From assembly GCA_038225475.1 (NCBI GenBank), contig JBBRRA010000002.1, positions 230,993-294,992 on the forward strand: 64,000 nucleotides of DNA. Direction: 5' to 3'. The notes under the pieces are model-generated. The model was not told the origin of the DNA. It searched no databases and worked only from the letters and a program-made list of their open reading frames with translations. The stretch comes from Polymorphobacter_B sp038225475 (GTDB taxonomy: Bacteria; Pseudomonadota; Alphaproteobacteria; Sphingomonadales; Sphingomonadaceae). Numbering within the stretch: position 1 is the first letter of the stretch; each line of letters begins with the position of its first letter. This document shows, in pieces, positions 61,831-64,000 of this stretch. The translations under genes and the position numbers were made by a program.

Positions 61831-64000
61831 TTAGAAGCCGAAGGTCAACGTGCCACGAACGCCGTTGTCGCTCGTCCGCTTGCCGTTGATGCCGCTGTAG
61901 CCAACCGCAAAGGTCGCGGTCGGGGCGAGGCGGAATTCGGCGCTCAGATCGCCCGCGAACGCCCATTTGTCGACCGGGGTCGCGTTGATCGCGGCGTAGC
62001 TGTTGGTGCCCGCGAGCGCGAGCAGCGCCGTCGGCGAACGATCGCCGCCGGTGTGCTGGATGCCCGCCGATGCCTTCAGCGCAAAGCCACCGAACGACCC
62101 CATCGCGACCGAGCCGCGCAGACCCGCGGTCTCGACATCGGTATCGCCCTTGCCCTTGAACGACGACACCGCAGCGACTCCGCCGGTTTCGCTGAACGGC
62201 GCGGTATCGAGTGCCACCCACGCAAAGCGCAGGAACGGTTCGATGCGCGTCGTTGCTCCCGCCGCGAGGTCGTACGAAACATCGGCGAACGCCTGATAGG
62301 TGTTGCCGTCCGACCGTGCCGCGAGCGGCTGCTCGAGCCCGGGGATCGAAATCGTACGATTGCTACGCGATTTGACGCTGGCGTACGCCGCACCTGCCGC
62401 TGCTGCGAGGCCGTGGTCCTGACGATAACCCGCATAAACTGCGCCGCCGGTGCTTTCGACCGTCGCCGTACCAAGCCCGAAGTTCTTCACGTCGCTCGAG
62501 ATGTAGCTGAACAGCGCGCCGACCTTGCCGCCGTTGAAGCCCATGTCGATGCCGACGATCGCGCCACCGGTGCTGGTGTTGAAGCGGCTGCCATTGCCAT
62601 CGGAGCTGTTCGACCCCCACGAGCCGACGCCGCGCGCCCAGATCGTGTAGCTATGGCCGCTGTCCGCAGTCGTCGTCGTTGCGGAATCGCGGTTGCCGAC
62701 GATGGCCTGAAGCCCGTTGCCGAGCCGGTCGAGCGCCGCTTCGCGAACGAAGCGCGTATCGTCCATCGCCACGCGGCGTTCGACGCTATGCACCTCGCCC
62801 GAAAGCTGGTTGAGCGCAGCCGGAACGTTGACCCCGGCGGCGAACAACGCCTGGAACCGCGTCGGATCGAACCCGGCCGCCGTTGCCGCATCGAACGCGG
62901 TGGCAACGTTGAACTCGTTGCGCGTCAGGAACGCACCACCCGCCTGCGCGAGCAGCGACTTCGGCGCAAACGACAGCAACACGTTGTTGGTCGTGTAGGT
63001 GACCAACGGGTTATACGCGAGGTTGGTGTTGGTCACCGTCGTGAACGTGCCCGAACGACCGCCTGCTGCCGACAGGATCGTGAAGCTCGTCGACGGCGCG
63101 ATGAAGCCGCCGGTCTGCGCGATCGCGAGCGTGCCCGCCAACTGCGCGGTGCCACCGACGGTCAAGCGGTCGGCCGCGGTCGGCGTCACGTCGACGGCGA
63201 AGGTCGAACCGGCAACGAACACGGCATTACCGGTGACGCTGAGCGTTCCCGGAGTGGTGCCGACGCCGGGGGCAACCCGGCCGCCGCTCTGTGCCATCAG
63301 CGCTGCAACGCTGCCGGTACCGCCGAGCGTGGCGCCCGAATTTACCAGCACCGCCGAGTTGGTCAGGCTGCCGTTGACGAGCACGGTGCCCGCCGAAACC
63401 GTCGTCGAACCCGCATAGCTGCTTGCTGCAGTCAGGGTGAGCGTGCCGCTGCCGGTCTTCACGATCGACCCCGGACCCGCGATCGGTCCGCTGAGCGTCA
63501 CGTCGAAGGCATTGGTCGCGATCGTGCCGACGACTGCGGTCGAAATCGGATTGGCGATGATCAGACCGCTTGCGCCCGCAGCGAGCGTCGTGCCGCCGCC
63601 GATGCTGATGCCGCCGTTGCCGCCCGCCGTGCTGGTGCCCAGCGTCACGGTACCCGTGGTGATGCCAAGGTTGGTGAAGCTGTTGTTGCCGCCGAGCACG
63701 AGGTTACCGGTGCCGATCTTGGTGATCGAACCGGGGCCGACGATGTTGTTCGCCAGCGTGAACACGCCCGACCCTGAATCGATCAGACCGGCTCCGGCCG
63801 TCGAGACAAAGTTGGTCAACACGAGGCCGCTGGTGCCTGCGGCAAGCGTCGTGCCCGCCCCCATCGAGATGCCGCCGATGCCGGCTGCGGTGCTGGTGCC
63901 GACGGTCACCGTGCCCGACGAGATGCCGAGGTTGGTGAAGCTGTTGTTGCCGTTCAGCACGAGGTTGCCCGGGCCGGTCGAGGTGATCGACCCCGCGCCG
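61831..64000 (-). CDS. Autotransporter, C-terminal part (N terminus beyond the window)
   Basis: At least 722 residues are visible and the frame is open to the right edge, so the N terminus is missing. The passenger has autotransporter-associated beta-strand repeats: two tandem 87-residue units starting at GNNSFTNLG, then a degenerate third and a TLTAASSYAGSTTVSAGTVLVNGSLTNSA element. The C-terminal 270 or so residues form a type V barrel (YTIWARGVGSWG, GIDMGFNGG, ending GTLTFGF with aromatic Phe). It would be surface exposed, with a possible adhesive role. Confidence 0.9.
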   Translation of the reverse strand, partial: GAGSITSTGPGNLVLNGNNSFTNLGISSGTVTVGTSTAAGIGGISMGAGTTLAAGTSGLVLTNFVSTAGAGLIDSGSGVFTLANNIVGPGSITKIGTGNLVLGGNNSFTNLGITTGTVTLGTSTAGGNGGISIGGGTTLAAGASGLIIANPISTAVVGTIATNAFDVTLSGPIAGPGSIVKTGSGTLTLTAASSYAGSTTVSAGTVLVNGSLTNSAVLVNSGATLGGTGSVAALMAQSGGRVAPGVGTTPGTLSVTGNAVFVAGSTFAVDVTPTAADRLTVGGTAQLAGTLAIAQTGGFIAPSTSFTILSAAGGRSGTFTTVTNTNLAYNPLVTYTTNNVLLSFAPKSLLAQAGGAFLTRNEFNVATAFDAATAAGFDPTRFQALFAAGVNVPAALNQLSGEVHSVERRVAMDDTRFVREAALDRLGNGLQAIVGNRDSATTTTADSGHSYTIWARGVGSWGSNSSDGNGSRFNTSTGGAIVGIDMGFNGGKVGALFSYISSDVKNFGLGTATVESTGGAVYAGYRQDHGLAAAAGAAYASVKSRSNRTISIPGLEQPLAARSDGNTYQAFADVSYDLAAGATTRIEPFLRFAWVALDTAPFSETGGVAAVSSFKGKGDTDVETAGLRGSVAMGSFGGFALKASAGIQHTGGDRSPTALLALAGTNSYAAINATPVDKWAFAGDLSAEFRLAPTATFAVGYSGINGKRTSDNGVRGTLTFGF
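63430..63951 (-). repeat. Two 261-bp tandem repeats in the autotransporter passenger
   Basis: Units 63691-63951 and 63430-63690 encode 87 residues each, with identical or near-identical text over the first half (GNNSFTNLGI, GTVT, GTSTA, GGIS, GTTLAAG) and divergence in the second half. A further copy seems to begin beyond the right edge, since the last bases encode the GSIT...GPGNLVL end of such a unit. Copy number may vary by recombination. Confidence 0.8.

Overview
The window is compact, high-GC chromosomal DNA from an alphaproteobacterium, most likely a sphingomonad (order Sphingomonadales). I infer this from protein style and from the gene orders pyrF-trpF-trpB-trpA-accD-folC and rpmH-rnpA-yidD-yidC-engB. 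A TonB-dependent receptor, many GTG/TTG starts and 1-4 bp gene overlaps also fit. I see no rRNA, tRNA, CRISPR array, insertion sequence or prophage. The genus cannot be fixed from the sequence alone.

Layout. 0-5 kb: two small secreted proteins (one with a ten-His run), radC-map, a histidine kinase whose membrane domain matches plant and cyanobacterial ethylene receptors, its receiver partner, and a secreted protein with two retropepsin motifs. 5-12 kb: a tightly overlapped biosynthetic run, cinA-like, lapA-like, pyrF, trpF, trpB, trpA, accD, folC. 12-22 kb: a DsbA/FrnE oxidoreductase, an OlsB-like acyltransferase, an AmpG-like permease, a DUF898-M48 pair, a Rieske oxygenase, a dicarboxylate/amino-acid symporter, a BON-LysM protein, one low-GC orphan, and comM. 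22-27.5 kb: rpmH, rnpA, yidD, yidC, engB, then a GST and dapE.

27.8-35.7 kb is a sugar-acid block. A dehydratase, dgoK and dgoA are read leftwards; an SMP-30 lactonase and an aldose 1-epimerase are read rightwards. This fits the De Ley-Doudoroff galactose/galactonate route, with an IlvD/Edd-type dehydratase in place of DgoD. It is followed by a PuuD-like membrane protein, a GH1-like glycosidase and a DUF1003 protein. 36-44.5 kb holds folE, a TonB-dependent receptor, a GntR regulator, a CaiB-type CoA-transferase, an HMG-CoA lyase, acs and a NUDIX hydrolase. Shared TGTATACA-type sites suggest that several of these form one GntR regulon.

44.6-58.7 kb carries housekeeping and stress genes: coq7, dsbB, dps, a thioredoxin-like ferredoxin, ctpA, gloA-gloB, padR, an acyl-CoA ligase coupled to ggt, and pyrD. 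The pyrD-AraC divergent gap contains a strong small-RNA candidate that ends in a perfect terminator hairpin. The right end has an EamA exporter, a threonine aldolase and the C-terminal part of an autotransporter that runs off the edge.

The observations most worth following are the ethylene-receptor-like kinase, rnpA with no ordinary start codon at its usual place (either an AUA start or a Thermus-like nesting of rpmH inside rnpA), the small RNA candidate at about 58.76-58.86 kb, and the inferred GntR regulon.
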